From: Paradesertivirga mongoliensis
Lineage (GTDB): Bacteria; Bacteroidota; Bacteroidia; Sphingobacteriales; Sphingobacteriaceae
Direction of reading: 5' to 3'
Assembly (NCBI RefSeq): GCF_024436395.1
Contig: NZ_JAFMZO010000003.1
Location: forward strand, 496,001-560,000
Length of the DNA: 64,000 nucleotides
The notes beneath the pieces were generated by a model that worked only from the letters and a program-made list of their open reading frames with translations, was not told the origin of the DNA and ran no database searches. Each line of letters opens with the position of its first letter. Position 1 is the first letter of the stretch. The translations under genes and the position numbers were made by a program. Of the stretch, positions 45,301-52,942 are shown in pieces.

Positions 45301-47379
45301 AGTATTAACTCCCAGCCCATGGGACTCAATAACCCGATGTCTGTTAATTTCACCAACTTTAAAATCGAGACCATTACAGAGATTGCCCGTAAAGACTCCC
45401 TCTTAGCAGGTGGAACCATCAATGGAAATGCGGTGATCCGAAATTTTGCTACTTCCCCTATTTTCACCTCCGACCTCAACATCAGCGATTTCAGTTTCCG
45501 CGGAGATACCGTGGGGAATATTGCATTAAAAGTGAATAACGAACGTGCAAACACCCTTGCTGCAAATGTAGGGATCACCGGCAGAGGCAATCAGGTGGAT
45601 ATGAACGGCTTTTATTATATCAACAACAGCAGTTTTGATATGACGATGGACATCACCCGGCTTAATCTGGAAAGTATCCAGGGTTTTACCATGGGAAATC
45701 TGAAAGACGCTACCGGTAATTTAAGCGGCCGTTTGGCGATAACCGGCACCACCGCAGCTCCAAAAATAAACGGCGATGTGAATTTCAATGATGCGGCGTT
45801 CAGGATCGGGATGTTTAATTCGCTGTATCGTGTAGACGACGAGCGGATCAGGTTTAACGACCAGGGCATCAACTTTAACAACTTTACCCTGCTTGATTCT
45901 GCCGGCAACACCGCTAACGTGGATGGCATGGTGTATACACAAAACTTTCTTGATTACCGGTTTAATCTCGATGTTGATACCGAAAACTTCCAGGTGCTAA
46001 ACTCCACGGCAAAAGACAACGAGCTTTATTACGGAAAACTATTTGTCGACAGCCGGATTCGCATCCGCGGAAGCGTGGAAAACCCGGAGGTAGATTCGGA
46101 CATCAAAGTGCTTGAAAACACCAATCTTACTGTGGTACTTCCGCAAACTAATCCCGGCATTGTAGAACGCGAAGGAATTGTAGAATTCGTGGACATGGAC
46201 GACCCTCAGGTTTCGACAGTATTTACCACCGGCCTCGACTCATTAAATACAGCTCCCCTTACCGGGATGAATGTAACCTCGAATATTGAAGTATCCAAAG
46301 AGGCAGAATTTAACCTGATTGTTGACCAGGGAAACGGAGATTTTATAAAGCTTAAAGGCCAAGCTCAGCTTAACGGGGGGATAGACCCCAGCGGTAAGGT
46401 GAGCCTTACCGGCAATTATATTCTGGAAGAAGGGGCATACGAGCTTTCATTCAATTTCATCAGGAGAAGATTTGAAATACAACAAGGCAGCAGCATTACC
46501 TGGAACGGCGAGCCAACCAGCGGAATAATGGATGTTACCGCCGTGTACGTTGCCGAGACTGCGCCAATTGACTTAGTGCAGCAGCAGCTGGCAGGCGCTA
46601 CCCAAGCCGAATTAAACACCTATAAACAACGTTTACCGTTCGAGCTCCAACTGTCGTTAAAAGGCGAGCTGTTAAAACCGCAGATCTCATTCGACATTGA
46701 ACTCCCCGAAGGAAATTACCTGGTGGGAAGCGACGTGATATCGACCGTCAACACCCGCCTGGAGCAGGTGCGGGCCGAGCCGGCCGAACTAAATAAACAG
46801 GCATTCGCTTTGGTTCTGCTTAACCGCTTTGTATCAGAAAACCCCTTCGACAGCAGCGCCGGAGGCACAAGCGTAGAATCGCTGGCACGGCAAAGTGTGA
46901 GCAAGCTTTTAACAGAACAGCTAAATAATCTTGCCGGAGATCTACTTGGAGGAATTAACCTCAGCTTCAACCTCGAATCTACAGACGACTACACAACAGG
47001 CGAACTCAAAAACCGAACGGACTTAAACGTTGCCGCATCCAAGCAATTGCTAAACGACCGGCTGAAGGTTTCGATAGGCAGCAATTTTGAGCTCGAAGGG
47101 CCGCAGCGTACCGGCAGGCAAACCAATAACATTGCCGGAGATATCGCGGTAGATTACCAATTAAGCAAAGATGGCCGCTACCTGTTGCGTGCGTACCGTA
47201 AAGATCAGTACCTGGTAGCTGTAGAGGGCCAGGTGATCGAAACCGGCTTAAGTTTTATATTGAATATGGATTATAACCGATTCCGTGAGATTTTCCAACG
47301 CCGCAGCGCCGAAGAGCGAAGATTAAAAGAGGCACAAAAGACGGCAGCGAAAGAAGTTAAAAATGAAGAGAAATTATAG
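42325..47379 (+). CDS. tamB: Translocation and assembly module protein TamB-like
   Basis: A 1684-residue protein of the TamB/AsmA-like bridge family, spanning the periplasm and moving phospholipids or assisting outer-membrane assembly. The N-terminus has one membrane helix (LLGLVGFIIILVLLVFILIE), the body is a long beta-rich repeat, and the C-terminal ~400 residues match the DUF490 domain (GIVEREGIVEFVDMDDP, NYILEEGAYELSFNFIRRRF, ARQSVSKLLTEQLNNLAGD). The start is a TTG: the first in-frame ATG would remove the helix, and a stop lies 8 codons upstream. It overlaps tamL by 17 bp. Confidence 0.92.
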   Translation: MSKFGNISLKILLGLVGFIIILVLLVFILIEVPAVQNMARKKVVSFLENKIGTKVEINRLSLDLPKMLVLEDVYFEDKIGDTLLAGDTLKVDMAMMKLLSSEVIVNEIDLRGIKLNVSRSKDSVFNFDYILKAFATTPSATPADTAAAPMKMSIDKINLDRIHLRYKDAPTANDVNLYLSHFDTRIKEFDLEKMRFNIPKFKLSGVNAVVIQSKPAIKSDSKQKDMIEASQAPDLDLIIGAADLDRIKVKYRNDVSALDADVNIGRLNVESDKLDMKRQLIDLKNVNLDNSMFRITLGKKPQAKVVVKEVKEKADAVTTFWAFNSDKINISNSQLRYDDQSMPILRRGIDYGHLDFKNLSLDADGFSFAQDTIAGKINSASLTEKSGLQLRRLTANFFYGKNKAYFEDFYLETDKTLIRNDIKLAYTSIEDISKNPGDLRIDANLDDSRVGFRDILIFAPALASTEPFRSNINEVININGSVNGLVKNLSIPSLELSGYRNTNLLASGKITGLPDMNNAYFDLNIQRFNTRSQDIYSLVPRGTIPDNIRIPESLSLKGTFKGNMSRFHTNMNLNSSFGSAKANGMFAFGKVPSYNARINTYNFNVGRMIKQEATIGRVTMAAHVNGSGMDAKTFSGTVNGKVIRADYNRYSYRNLTLNARARSGVITAKAFMNDPNIDFDLNATANFRNRYPKIVATADIDSLNLQRLNFSKDDFRFRGKIVADLQTADIDYLNGDVLVTNALMVTQGKRIQLDSVSAVSTANADSNTLKIRSEVLNANAAGKYRLSQIAPAIQSTLNRYYNPNGATVTTRTSGPAQHMRFDATLADNPLVQQFVPEIKEMSTISLAGNFNNQTGALNVRGTAPKLVYGAYDLNNLSFNISPNAAGNALNYNIALNKFATSQLQILNTTVTGNIQNNTISTDLQVRDAANRQRYRIAGNMMAMAANFEFSVLPDGLVLNYDPWTVSQGNAIQFGRSGVMARNFVLSRAGQQISINSQPMGLNNPMSVNFTNFKIETITEIARKDSLLAGGTINGNAVIRNFATSPIFTSDLNISDFSFRGDTVGNIALKVNNERANTLAANVGITGRGNQVDMNGFYYINNSSFDMTMDITRLNLESIQGFTMGNLKDATGNLSGRLAITGTTAAPKINGDVNFNDAAFRIGMFNSLYRVDDERIRFNDQGINFNNFTLLDSAGNTANVDGMVYTQNFLDYRFNLDVDTENFQVLNSTAKDNELYYGKLFVDSRIRIRGSVENPEVDSDIKVLENTNLTVVLPQTNPGIVEREGIVEFVDMDDPQVSTVFTTGLDSLNTAPLTGMNVTSNIEVSKEAEFNLIVDQGNGDFIKLKGQAQLNGGIDPSGKVSLTGNYILEEGAYELSFNFIRRRFEIQQGSSITWNGEPTSGIMDVTAVYVAETAPIDLVQQQLAGATQAELNTYKQRLPFELQLSLKGELLKPQISFDIELPEGNYLVGSDVISTVNTRLEQVRAEPAELNKQAFALVLLNRFVSENPFDSSAGGTSVESLARQSVSKLLTEQLNNLAGDLLGGINLSFNLESTDDYTTGELKNRTDLNVAASKQLLNDRLKVSIGSNFELEGPQRTGRQTNNIAGDIAVDYQLSKDGRYLLRAYRKDQYLVAVEGQVIETGLSFILNMDYNRFREIFQRRSAEERRLKEAQKTAAKEVKNEEKL

Positions 47380-49669
47380 CACACTTTTATTAATTCTTAC
47401 ATCACTTATTCTAAGTTCCTGCAGTGCGGTAAAAACTGTTCCGGAAGGAGATTACTTGTATTTGGGCGGCCGGGTTAATATTGAAGATACGAACAACAGC
47501 CGCAGACGTGAAACGAAAGCTTTAACCGAAGAGCTTGAAGGCATTTTACGGCCCAAACCCAACTCCCGCTTTCTCGGCATCCCATTTAAATTATGGATCT
47601 ATAACTTCTGGGGAAACCCTAAAAAAGAAGGCGGACTGATGAATAAAATCAGGGATCGTTTTGGCGAACCTCCCGTTTTATTCAGTCAGGTTAAGGTAGA
47701 TTACAATCAAACGCTTGTTCAAAACAGGCTCGAAAACCGGGGGTATTTCCGTTCGTCGGTATCTTCAGACACCACGCTTCGCCGAAAGAGAGCGAGATTG
47801 ACTTTCAACGCCACTACCGGTCCGCAGTATATGATTAATACGGTAACTTTTACTACCGACAGTTCTGATCTGGGAAAAGCCGTGAATGCCACATCGCCCA
47901 GAAGCTTCCTGAAAGTTGGCGAAGCTTACGACCTTGATGTCATCCGTCGCGAACGCGAGCGAATTGATACCCGCTTAAAAGAAAACGGCTTTTATTACTT
48001 CAGTCCCGATTATCTAATTGTTCAGGTAGACAGCACCAATAACCAGCACAAGGTAGATTTGATTGTTAACGTAAAACGCGAAACTCCTTACAAAGCGCAA
48101 CAGATTTATAACATCGACAACATCTATATCTATTCTAATTATGATGTTGCCGAAGATTCGACAAGTATTGAAGAAGGCGACAAACACCGCGACTTTTATG
48201 TGATCGACAGTGCAGATACGTTTAACCCGCGGGTGTTCGAGCGGACGATGTTCTTTCAGCAGGGAGATGTGTATAACCGGACGGATCATAACATGTCGTT
48301 AAACCGTCTGATGAGCTTAGGAACCTTTAAGTTTGTGAAGAATCAGTTTGTGGAAACCCCTGCCGGGGGAGATAATAAACTGGATACCTATTATTACTTA
48401 ACGCCTTATACCAAAAAATCGCTGCGGGCCGAATTTACCGGCAGAACCACTTCGGCAAACTTCTCGGGAACCGAGGTGACCCTGAGCTGGCGAAACCGCA
48501 ACGCCTTCAGGGGCGCAGAACTGCTCACCCTGAGCGCCTATGGCGGTACAGATGTTCAGGTATCGGGAATCAACAAAGGCAATAACTTATATCGTTTGGG
48601 GGCCGAAGCAAATTTGAATATCCCGAGGTTTATATCCCCTATTAAGTTAAAATCGAACAGCGCTTTTATCCCGCGCACGCGGATATTACTGGGCGCAGAT
48701 TTGTTAAACAGATTTGAGAATTATTCCATCGCATCGTTCCGCACATCGTTTGGATACATCTGGAAAGAGGATGTAAAGCGCGAGCATCAATTAAATTTAT
48801 TATCTGTTAATTATGTACGGCAGTTGAGCGTTACCGCAGCATATGATTCGGCGATGCGTGATAACCCCAACCTGCGAAAAGCTATCGAAGAACAGTTTAT
48901 TGTGGGCCCAAATTACAACTTTCTGTATACCAATACCACCGAAACAAGAAAAACTAATACTTTTTACTATAACGGAAATATAGACCTATCGGGAACACTG
49001 CTTGGATTAGTGGGTGGAGGAAAGGCAAAAGAAGGTAATTACAAAGAGATTTTCGGCACCCGGTTTTCACAATATATCCGTCTGGAGAACGATTTCAGAC
49101 ATTACTACAATCTTGGCTTCGGATCGCAGATTGCGAGTCGATTAATTTTAGGTCTGGGTCTCCCTTATGGCAATTCGGCCTCCCTCCCGTTTATAAAGCA
49201 GTTCTTTATTGGGGGGACCAACAGCTTAAGAGGGTTCAGAGCGCGGTCTATAGGTCCGGGTTCTTACGACCCCGATGAGGAAGTTGGCACCACGGCAATA
49301 GCTGCCGACAGAACCGGCGACCTGAAGCTGGAGATCAATACAGAATATCGTCCGAAGATTAACCAGATGTTACGGGGAGCCTTCTTTGTTGATGCCGGAA
49401 ATATCTGGCTGGTAAATGATGACCCGGAATACTCGCGTCCGGGTGCGAAATTCAGCAAAGACTTTTTGAAAGAACTGGCGGTAGATGCCGGTATAGGCCT
49501 GCGCTTTGACCTTAACTTTTTTGTGCTGCGAACTGACCTGGCCATGCCGTTGCGTAAACCCTGGCTGCCTGAAGGTGAACGATGGGTGATGAAGGATATA
49601 AAATTTACTGATCCGGAATGGAGAAGGGAAAATTTAGTGTTTAACCTGGCGATTGGGTATCCGTTTTAA
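47363..49669 (+). CDS. tamL: TamA/BamA-family outer-membrane lipoprotein (TamL)
   Basis: A 768-residue Omp85 protein partnering TamB. It begins with a lipoprotein signal (LLLILTSLILSSCSAV, lipobox Cys at about residue 20), unlike proteobacterial TamA, and has POTRA-like N-terminal domains (for example VKVDYNQTLVQNRLENRGYF) and a C-terminal 16-strand barrel with FFIGGTNSLRGFRARSIGPG, the conserved RGF loop of Omp85 proteins. The lipoprotein form is typical of Bacteroidota. Translation is coupled with tamB through the 17-bp overlap. Confidence 0.93.
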   Translation: MKRNYSTLLLILTSLILSSCSAVKTVPEGDYLYLGGRVNIEDTNNSRRRETKALTEELEGILRPKPNSRFLGIPFKLWIYNFWGNPKKEGGLMNKIRDRFGEPPVLFSQVKVDYNQTLVQNRLENRGYFRSSVSSDTTLRRKRARLTFNATTGPQYMINTVTFTTDSSDLGKAVNATSPRSFLKVGEAYDLDVIRRERERIDTRLKENGFYYFSPDYLIVQVDSTNNQHKVDLIVNVKRETPYKAQQIYNIDNIYIYSNYDVAEDSTSIEEGDKHRDFYVIDSADTFNPRVFERTMFFQQGDVYNRTDHNMSLNRLMSLGTFKFVKNQFVETPAGGDNKLDTYYYLTPYTKKSLRAEFTGRTTSANFSGTEVTLSWRNRNAFRGAELLTLSAYGGTDVQVSGINKGNNLYRLGAEANLNIPRFISPIKLKSNSAFIPRTRILLGADLLNRFENYSIASFRTSFGYIWKEDVKREHQLNLLSVNYVRQLSVTAAYDSAMRDNPNLRKAIEEQFIVGPNYNFLYTNTTETRKTNTFYYNGNIDLSGTLLGLVGGGKAKEGNYKEIFGTRFSQYIRLENDFRHYYNLGFGSQIASRLILGLGLPYGNSASLPFIKQFFIGGTNSLRGFRARSIGPGSYDPDEEVGTTAIAADRTGDLKLEINTEYRPKINQMLRGAFFVDAGNIWLVNDDPEYSRPGAKFSKDFLKELAVDAGIGLRFDLNFFVLRTDLAMPLRKPWLPEGERWVMKDIKFTDPEWRRENLVFNLAIGYPF

Positions 49670-49678
49670 GGACGTCAA

Positions 49679-49867
49679 ATTACATCGTCTTTCTGCCCAA
49701 TTACATTGTCTTTCTGCTCGATTACATCGCCTTTCCAACCAATTACATCGTCTTTCTGCCCGATTACACTGCCTTTTTGCCCAATTACATTGCCTTTCCC
49801 ACCAATTACATCGTCTTTCTGCCCGATTACACTGCCTTTTTGCCCGATTTCACTGCCTTTCCAACCA
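49679..49867. repeat. Nine 21-bp tandem repeats
   Basis: Nine units with exact 21-bp spacing, starting at 49679 (unit consensus ATTACATCGTCTTTCTGCCC plus one variable base), with a partial tenth. Units alternate between TCGTC/ACTGCC and CTGCC/CCAACC versions. They lie between tamL and the next gene. Because 21 is a multiple of 3, the repeats are open in several frames and produce heptad-like peptides (RLSAQLH), which I regard as a by-product. Confidence 0.9.
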
Positions 49868-49975
49868 AATACTGTCGCAGTCGAGTAATTTTTAAAAAAA
49901 CTATTTTCTTTTTTGAATTTTATTTAGTTTTAGTTTACAATTCACCTATTAATCAACCATTTAAACCCTAAATCT

Positions 49976-50656
49976 ATGAATCAACGTCAAGAAAACAGTT
50001 TGACCATGTTTAAAGCAGTGACTGCTTTATTTCAAAATTTGCCGGCCGCCTGGAACGGCTGCGAACCGGTTGCCGACAGTTTTACCAGCTTCGAAACGCT
50101 GGTAAGCCAGATTGAGAAGACAGCGTTAAGACAACAAGAAAGCAAGACTAAAGGATACACGGCAGAAAGAAACCAGTATCAGCTAGCGCTGGCGGAAAAA
50201 GCTTATTCACTCGTTCTGAAACTTCGTGCTTTTGCCAAGCGAACGAACAATGAAGTATTAAGGAAGGCAATTGATGTAAGCTTAAGTTCTCTTCAGAATA
50301 TGCCTGAACAGAAAGTTATCGGCCAGTGCCAGATCATCCACGAAAAGGGCAAAAAACATCAGGTTGATGCTGCTGCTTACAAAATTACGGATGAAGCATT
50401 AGCAGAACTTCAAAGTGCAATTGACGGATTTAAACCTTTAGGCAGCTTCCGCGATACTGTTGGCGACCAGCTTTCGGTTGCTACAGACGGCCTGGACAGT
50501 TTGTTTGGCCAGGCCCGGGAAACGCTGGATATTTTAGACGATGAAGTGGAAGCCCTGATTGAGGATGCAGATTTTATTTCTGCCTACACCGAAGCGCGTA
50601 AAATTACAGACAGAAAGGCCAGAATTTCTGGCAAGGAAGAGAATCCTGCTGTGTAA
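49976..50656 (+). CDS. DUF6261-like hypothetical protein
   Basis: A 226-residue cytoplasmic, mostly helical protein: MNQRQENSLTMFKAVTALFQ, a Lys/Gln-rich region, KLRAFAKRTNNEVLRKAIDV, and a C-terminal acidic coiled region (ARETLDILDDEVEALIEDAD). The overall pattern resembles the DUF6261 family of Bacteroidota, which I recall only by appearance; no function is known. It is preceded by the 21-bp repeats, 109 bp downstream of their end, and is followed by a terminator and then the recombinase gene. Confidence 0.6.
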   Translation: MNQRQENSLTMFKAVTALFQNLPAAWNGCEPVADSFTSFETLVSQIEKTALRQQESKTKGYTAERNQYQLALAEKAYSLVLKLRAFAKRTNNEVLRKAIDVSLSSLQNMPEQKVIGQCQIIHEKGKKHQVDAAAYKITDEALAELQSAIDGFKPLGSFRDTVGDQLSVATDGLDSLFGQARETLDILDDEVEALIEDADFISAYTEARKITDRKARISGKEENPAV

Positions 50657-50672
50657 CAGCTTTTTCGATGCT

Positions 50673-50700
50673 AAAAGCCTGACTGAACAGTCGGGCTTTT
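50673..50700 (+). terminator. Terminator after the DUF6261-like gene
   Basis: AAAAGCCTGACTG and CAGTCGGGCTTTT form a stem with one mismatch, followed by TT. It separates the upstream gene from the recombinase transcript. Confidence 0.85.
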
Positions 50701-50742
50701 GGTTTATTATCAGAGAGATTAACCTTCTAAATCTACCATCAG

Positions 50743-51786
50743 ATGAAATGGAAAGCAGAGCTTATCGAACATAGAAATGTAAAACGAATAGGCATTTGGT
50801 TTGAGAAGAACCCTGAATTAATACAGAAAATAAAAAAATTTAACGATGCCAAATGGAGCAGCACATTAGGCGTTTGGCATTTGCCAGACAATGCAGAAAA
50901 CAGGTTAAAATTTAAGATTGATGCGATACCTGAAAAGGTGCTGGTTGCTGATAAATTGAAGCACCTTAATGACTTTACCACATACCTACGTACCAAACGA
51001 TATAGCGAAAGCACTATCAAAACCTATACAGAAGCGTTGAAATCATTTTTTATATTTTATAATCATAAATCTGTGGATAGTATTAACAACGAGGATGTAG
51101 TTTGTTACTATGAGCATCATATTATAAAGAATAATCTGTCTTCATCGTATCAAAATCAGATAGTTAACGCTATCAAATTATATTTCAAAACCTTACAAAA
51201 TCCGGCGCTCGACATTAACAGAGTTTACCGACCAAAGAGAGAAAAAGTACTTCCCAATGTATTGAGCAAGACTGAAATAAAACAAATCCTCTCAGCTCAT
51301 CGCAACATCAAACACAATACCATGCTCAGCTTAATTTATAGCTGTGGACTAAGGCGCAGCGAGCTATTAAATTTAAAGCCGGGTGATATCGATTCAAAAA
51401 GGGGTCTTATCCTTATCAGACAGGCAAAAGGTAAAAAAGACAGAATGGTACCTTTGTCGTCAAAGATTCTGGGGATGTTGCGAGAGTATTACCGATTATA
51501 TAAGCCCGCGACCTGGTTATTTGAAGGACAGCAAACAGGCAGGCCATATGATGAGCGGAGTTTAGCCAGCGTATTAAAGCAAGCACTTAAAAAAGCAGGA
51601 ATAAAAAAAGATGTAAGCCTGCATTGGTTAAGGCATAGTTACGCCACTCATCTGTTAGAAAACGGCACCGATCTAAGATACATCCAGGAGATATTGGGCC
51701 ATAACAGCAGTAAAACAACCGAAATATACACCCATGTAAGTGCTAAAAGCTTGCAAAGCATAAAAAGTCCTTTTGATGATTTATAA
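50743..51786 (+). CDS. Tyrosine recombinase of the integron-like array
   Basis: A 347-residue site-specific recombinase. Residues 1-62 are an extra N-terminal domain (FDxAKW-type, LGVWHLPDN), 70-155 the SAM-like core-binding domain (TKRYSESTIKTYTEALKSFF), and 170-340 the catalytic domain with R204 in CGLRRSELL, K229/K231 in QAKGKKDRM, H294 and R297 in LHWLRHSYATHLLENG, H320 in ILGHNSS and the nucleophile Y329 in IYTHVS. The C-terminus is SIKSPFDDL. Compared with class 1 IntI from memory, the segment between LREYYRLYKPATWLF and the HxxR motif is much shorter, so the IntI-specific insertion seems absent. It is codirectional with the cassettes that follow. Confidence 0.85.
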   Translation: MKWKAELIEHRNVKRIGIWFEKNPELIQKIKKFNDAKWSSTLGVWHLPDNAENRLKFKIDAIPEKVLVADKLKHLNDFTTYLRTKRYSESTIKTYTEALKSFFIFYNHKSVDSINNEDVVCYYEHHIIKNNLSSSYQNQIVNAIKLYFKTLQNPALDINRVYRPKREKVLPNVLSKTEIKQILSAHRNIKHNTMLSLIYSCGLRRSELLNLKPGDIDSKRGLILIRQAKGKKDRMVPLSSKILGMLREYYRLYKPATWLFEGQQTGRPYDERSLASVLKQALKKAGIKKDVSLHWLRHSYATHLLENGTDLRYIQEILGHNSSKTTEIYTHVSAKSLQSIKSPFDDL

Positions 51787-51878
51787 TATTATATTCGAAG
51801 AAAATAACGCTATAAAAAGTTCCGTTAGCCACCCGGATTTGGGTGTATTATGGTAAGTTTGTTGCGTATATATACTAG
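51787..51878 (+). other. Candidate attI region between recombinase and first cassette
   Basis: 92 bp from the recombinase stop to the first G^TTACC. It contains GTTAGCC at 51824-51830, a CACCC/GGGTG hairpin at 51830-51845 and an AT-rich stretch GCGTATATATACTA just before the insertion point. In integrons the attI site next to intI receives new cassettes; a promoter for the array should also be near. I infer it by position only. Confidence 0.5.
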
Positions 51879-52398
51879 TTACCTGTAATTAAATAAACCA
51901 TGACACGTAGTCTCTTCGAACTCGATTATCTGCTTCTTAACTAGTTGTTCTTCAACTAGTGGGAATTCGACGAATATTTCCTCACTTGACAGCATCAAGA
52001 GGTATATAGAAGGAACTTGGCTTCAAAATGATGAACATACGACCAGTGAGTTTAAATTTATCAAAGACTATCGCGGTTTCAGAACTAATGGAAAAAAGCA
52101 AGACAAGGAGACCATAATTATTGAATCTAATCCAGACGGCTTTCAGTTGGTTAAAGAAAATGACACCATCAGAATTAAATTAATATCAATGGGCGGCAGG
52201 ACAAGTTCCACAATCAAACACCTATCGAAAGAAAGGCTAATAATCGACCAGACGGAGTATCATAAAATTAACTACAGGTAACAGCGTGTTTAAATTATGC
52301 CCGGGTGACGTAGTTCTCGAAGTTTTCTGCTTTTTAACTACATTAGTGCAGCTCGACCGTGAGGTGCTTTTAAGCGGGCACAATATAAACACTAATCG
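51879..52398 (+). repeat. Cassette 1: 520-bp duplicated cassette, copy A
   Basis: By eye this 520-bp block is identical base for base to 52937-53456. The identity begins exactly at the G of GTTACC (51878; 52936) and continues through GTTATA at the right end before the flanks diverge. This is what an excision and reinsertion, or a copy, of one cassette at the attI end would give. Confidence 0.9.
51904..52281 (+). CDS. Cassette 1 lipoprotein-like reading frame without clear start (copy A)
   Basis: An open frame of 125 codons from just after a TGA to the TAA at 52279-52281. It reads HVVSSNSIICFLTSCSSTSG, where FLTSC fits a lipobox, then a calycin-like IEGTWLQNDEHTTSEFKF and KERLIIDQTEYHKINYR. 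There is no ATG, GTG or TTG in frame ahead of the lipobox; the only upstream ATG (51900) is in another frame and stops after 14 codons at a TAG in a TTCTTNAACTAGT repeat. It is either a gene with a non-standard start, or a frameshifted or truncated gene. The 3' end is 1 bp from the attC-like core. Confidence 0.45.
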   Translation, partial: HVVSSNSIICFLTSCSSTSGNSTNISSLDSIKRYIEGTWLQNDEHTTSEFKFIKDYRGFRTNGKKQDKETIIIESNPDGFQLVKENDTIRIKLISMGGRTSSTIKHLSKERLIIDQTEYHKINYR

Positions 52399-52404
52399 TT
52401 ATAG
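52276..52404 (+). repeat. attC-like site of cassette 1 (type B, 129 bp)
   Basis: Left core AGGTAAC to right core GTTATAG. GTGTTTAAATTATGCCCG pairs with CGGGCACAATATAAACAC with two mismatches. Its left core is the reverse complement of the cassette start TTACCT. Confidence 0.8.
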
Positions 52405-52936
52405 CCAATTTTAAAAAACCCTACATTGAGCATACAAAAACGACTGCTTTACTATTTACTGCTAGCTCTACTGACTGTAGTGGTTCCATATATTGTTACG
52501 ATGGTTTGCATCATCATCACTATGGACAGAATAGATGGAATGAAAATGGGAGTAATTCCAGGACTTATCGCTGTTCATATCATCTTCGGACTAGCTTTCA
52601 TCAAAAGCAAGTGGCTTTATAAGACCGTATCAATAATAATTTTAGCGACAATGGTTTACGGGTTTGTATGGTTATCTATGAGTAATAGATTAATTCAAAC
52701 AGGTTTTGGGAATTATGGCTACTGGGACTTGGCTCTTACCAACTTTTTAGTAGGACTAATTGCCTGGGAAGTATTCTACCAATTTGACCATCGACTAAAG
52801 AAAAACTGGCTATAACATGGCCTCTTGCAAAAATGGCGGTGACGTAGTTTATGAACTTTTTCTACATTTAACTAAGTTTTGTGCCGGGGGGACAATGAAG
52901 TGATTTCTATCCGCCATCTTCGCAAAGCCCTAACCG
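52399..52936 (+). other. Cassette 2 (538 bp)
   Basis: From TTATAGCCA to the G at 52936. It holds one gene and an attC-like site. Confidence 0.8.
52426..52815 (+). CDS. Cassette 2: small four-helix membrane protein
   Basis: A 129-residue protein starting from TTG at 52426 (MSIQKRLLYY). Four membrane helices are visible: LLYYLLLALLTVVVPYIVTM, MGVIPGLIAVHIIFGLAFI, TVSIIILATMVYGFVWLSM and ALTNFLVGLIAWEVFYQF. I recognise no family. The stop codon TAA is inside the left core of the attC-like site (CTATAAC), a common feature of integron cassettes. No promoter is visible within the cassette; expression may depend on an upstream array promoter. Confidence 0.65.
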   Translation: MSIQKRLLYYLLLALLTVVVPYIVTMVCIIITMDRIDGMKMGVIPGLIAVHIIFGLAFIKSKWLYKTVSIIILATMVYGFVWLSMSNRLIQTGFGNYGYWDLALTNFLVGLIAWEVFYQFDHRLKKNWL

Positions 52937-52942
52937 TTACCT
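52810..52942 (+). repeat. attC-like site of cassette 2 (type A, 133 bp)
   Basis: Left core CTATAAC to right core GTTACCT. CTTGCAAAAATGGCGG and CCGCCATCTTCGCAAAG form the arms with mismatches. Confidence 0.8.

Noticed and set aside
42325..47379. Long minus-strand ORFs inside tamB
   Set aside because: Shadow frames with no motifs; the plus-strand protein is clearly TamB-like.
49653..49895. Coding ORFs through the 21-bp repeats (heptad peptides such as LHRLSAQ)
   Set aside because: The repeat period is divisible by three, so open frames arise in several phases automatically; no start context or conserved termini.
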